A stretch of 64,000 nt of DNA from Candidatus Sulfopaludibacter sp. SbA3 (GTDB taxonomy: Bacteria; Acidobacteriota; Terriglobia; Bryobacterales; Bryobacteraceae): the NCBI GenBank assembly GCA_945890485.1, contig CAMDCN010000005.1, positions 124,001-188,000 on the forward strand, in the 5' to 3' direction. Both the position numbers and the translations under genes were made by a program. Shown here piece after piece: positions 62,569 through 64,000 of this stretch (position 1 is the stretch's first letter; the number at the start of each line of letters is the position of its first letter). The notes beneath the pieces were generated by a model. It worked only from the letters and a program-made list of their open reading frames with translations, searched no databases and was not told where the DNA came from.

Positions 62569-64000
62569 TCAATACGTTAAACACTCATCCAGCGTCCGGC
62601 CCATATTGCCGCTCGGCATCGCCACATCCAGCAAAGTCGCCAATGTCGGTGCAATATCGTTCACTGCCGCCGCCTTGTGATACCGGCCCGCTTTCACGCC
62701 CGGTCCCATCAGAATCACCGGCACCTGGGCGTCGTAATGATACGCCGCTCCGTGCGTAGTCCCCCGGGGTGAGTACATGTAATACGGTTCGGTCAGCACC
62801 ACGAGGTCCGGTCCGCGCCCCGGGTAGTACCCGTTATGCGCCCGCCGGGCCAGAAAGTCCGTGATTGCGATCCCGTCAACCATTTGATCTTTGGTGTAGA
62901 CGCGCGCAATGTGCGGAAGGTTCCGCACCGCTTCCGCTGCCACTTGCCGAGCCTCGCGCGGATCGATCCGCCGAGCCGACAAAAGGTCATAGTTCAGGTA
63001 CGGGACATATTGCGACTTCACCTGCGTCAGCCACTTACCCGTTCCATACTTCGCGTTCAGCGCATTTTCGATCGCAGCCCCGATATCCCGATCCCGCAAC
63101 CGCCCGCCCGGCATCTTCCGCGCCGTATTCACTTCCGGCACCGGCGCTACCCCGTGATCCGCCGTAAACGTCACCAGCACGTTCCGCATCCCGATCTTTC
63201 GATCGACAAACGCGAACAACTTCGCCAGCATCTTGTCGGTCCGCACGCTGATGTCGTGCGCGTGTAGCGAATCCGGCCCTTCCGCATGGCCCACATAGTC
63301 ATTGCACGAGAAACTCACCGCCAGCAGGTCTACGCCCGCATGCTGCCCCAGTTTCTCGTTCTCAATCGTCGCTTCGGTGAACTCCTCAAGCAATTCGTTG
63401 CCAAACGGGCTCGACTCCATGTTCGAGTAGAACATCGTGTCCGCCTTCATCGGCATCTTCTTTAGCAGCACGTCCCCGGACTTCCACTCGGCCCCCAGGA
63501 ACTTCTCGCCCACTTTCTTTGCGTTGAAGCCGTCCACCCAACCCGGCAGCGCCTTCTGGTACCACGTGCTCGAAACAAACTTGCCGGACTCGTTGTCGAA
63601 CCAGTACGCCGCATCCGCCATCCGTCCCGCCGGCAGAATCGCCCCGCGGTCCTTCACCGAAATGCCGATTGTCCTGCTCTCCCCTTTGGCGGACATCTTG
63701 ATCTCGTCGCCAATCGTCGAAACCAGCAGCCGATGCGGCGATGCCGCCGCCCGCTCCGGAGCCCCCAGTGTCTTCTCCTTCGGGTCGAAGACGCTGGTTA
63801 CTTCCCGGTTCATTTCCCGGTCCCACCAGTCGTTGCCCACAATCCCGGATAGAATCGGGCTTGCCCCGCTCATGATGGTCGCGTGTCCCACCGCCGTCAC
63901 GGTCGGCGTGTGCTCGTAAAACGCGTTGGTGAACACCGCGCCCTGCGTCAGCATCCGCGCAATCCCGCCCGTGTATTCGCTCCGGAATCGCGTCAGATAG
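62569..64000 (-). CDS. Type I phosphodiesterase / alkaline phosphatase (PafA-like), 5' end cut by window edge
   Basis: The frame stays open to the right edge (codons before the first ATG at 63952-63954 read RSEYTGGIARM), so at least 477 residues are seen and the N-terminus with signal and first metal motif is outside. The visible part has TPTVTAVGHATIMSG with the nucleophile region, DLLAVSFSCNDYVGHAEGPDS and FTADHGVAPVPE as metal-ligand motifs, and ends at DECLTY. Enzymes of this family hydrolyse phosphate esters in the periplasm. It lies 56 bases from the Skp gene. Confidence 0.92.
   Translation of the reverse strand, partial: YLTRFRSEYTGGIARMLTQGAVFTNAFYEHTPTVTAVGHATIMSGASPILSGIVGNDWWDREMNREVTSVFDPKEKTLGAPERAAASPHRLLVSTIGDEIKMSAKGESRTIGISVKDRGAILPAGRMADAAYWFDNESGKFVSSTWYQKALPGWVDGFNAKKVGEKFLGAEWKSGDVLLKKMPMKADTMFYSNMESSPFGNELLEEFTEATIENEKLGQHAGVDLLAVSFSCNDYVGHAEGPDSLHAHDISVRTDKMLAKLFAFVDRKIGMRNVLVTFTADHGVAPVPEVNTARKMPGGRLRDRDIGAAIENALNAKYGTGKWLTQVKSQYVPYLNYDLLSARRIDPREARQVAAEAVRNLPHIARVYTKDQMVDGIAITDFLARRAHNGYYPGRGPDLVVLTEPYYMYSPRGTTHGAAYHYDAQVPVILMGPGVKAGRYHKAAAVNDIAPTLATLLDVAMPSGNMGRTLDECLTY

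Noticed and set aside
1-64000. CRISPR arrays, insertion sequences, prophage or integrase genes
   Set aside because: No regularly spaced repeats and no transposase, integrase or phage motif were seen in any real reading frame.

Overview
The window looks like a chromosomal segment of a high-GC, Gram-negative soil bacterium of the Acidobacteriota, most likely the Bryobacterales/Solibacter lineage. The reasons are the co-occurrence of very large Oar/carboxypeptidase-regulatory-domain TonB-dependent receptors, several planctomycete-type cytochrome/DUF1549-DUF1553, DUF1592 and DUF1501/DUF1552 proteins, ECF sigma/anti-sigma pairs, KDO (LPS) genes and an SGNH-DUF1080 sugar gene. This placement is inferred from gene content; no rRNA gene is present. 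There is no phage, transposase, CRISPR array or plasmid feature, and no gene-free stretch longer than 300 bases.

Layout. 1-2400 (-): 5' part of a PSD1-type cytochrome protein, cut by the left edge. 2429-5612 (+): kdsB-pyrG-kdsA. 5609-9366 (-): sugar isomerase, Gfo/Idh/MocA oxidoreductase and SGNH-DUF1080 operon. 9388-11102 (+): a two-gene thiol-redox operon whose first gene has an in-frame UGA in a C-x-x-UGA thioredoxin motif, followed by a bacterial SECIS-like hairpin; I read it as a selenoprotein. 11116-18189 (-): DUF2202, ABC-F ATPase, seven-heme cytochrome and a TonB-dependent receptor. 18261-23106 (+): S9 peptidase, a deoxyhypusine-synthase-like protein and a DUF6986 aldolase-like protein. 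23088-41253 (-): about 18 kb of tightly packed genes: ECF sigma, large anti-sigma, TonB receptor, PSD1 protein, DUF1501 protein, beta-propeller, RND efflux adaptor and pump, M20 amidohydrolase. 41508-46114: a D-2-hydroxyacid dehydrogenase, a DUF4268 gene broken by one stop codon, a small hypothetical, an HpcH/HpaI aldolase and two tandem thymidylate-kinase-like genes. 46175-52562 (+): ppx/gppA, tRNA-Gln(CTG), a DUF1592/DUF1552 pair and a nucleoside-hydrolase-like gene. 52563-56678 (-): a second ECF sigma/anti-sigma operon with LiaI/DUF4097 envelope proteins. 56797-61553 (+): LPG-synthase-type membrane protein, nrdR, rpoD, then DinB, truncated globin and YfiT-type genes. 61543-64000 (-): a membrane-anchored hypothetical, an OmpH/Skp chaperone and a type I phosphodiesterase/alkaline phosphatase cut by the right edge.

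How the genes work together. Much of the segment serves the envelope: KDO synthesis, Skp, two sigma/anti-sigma circuits, two giant TonB receptors, RND efflux and secreted cytochrome or Tat-type enzymes typical of polymer-degrading soil bacteria. The 23-41 kb block looks like one envelope regulon led by its own ECF sigma factor. The most unusual item is the predicted selenoprotein at 9388-10602 (signal peptide, thioredoxin fold with C-E-P-Sec, a CxxCH motif, two PDZ domains), translationally coupled to a DsbD N-terminal-like protein, which together suggest a periplasmic thiol/selenol redox relay.
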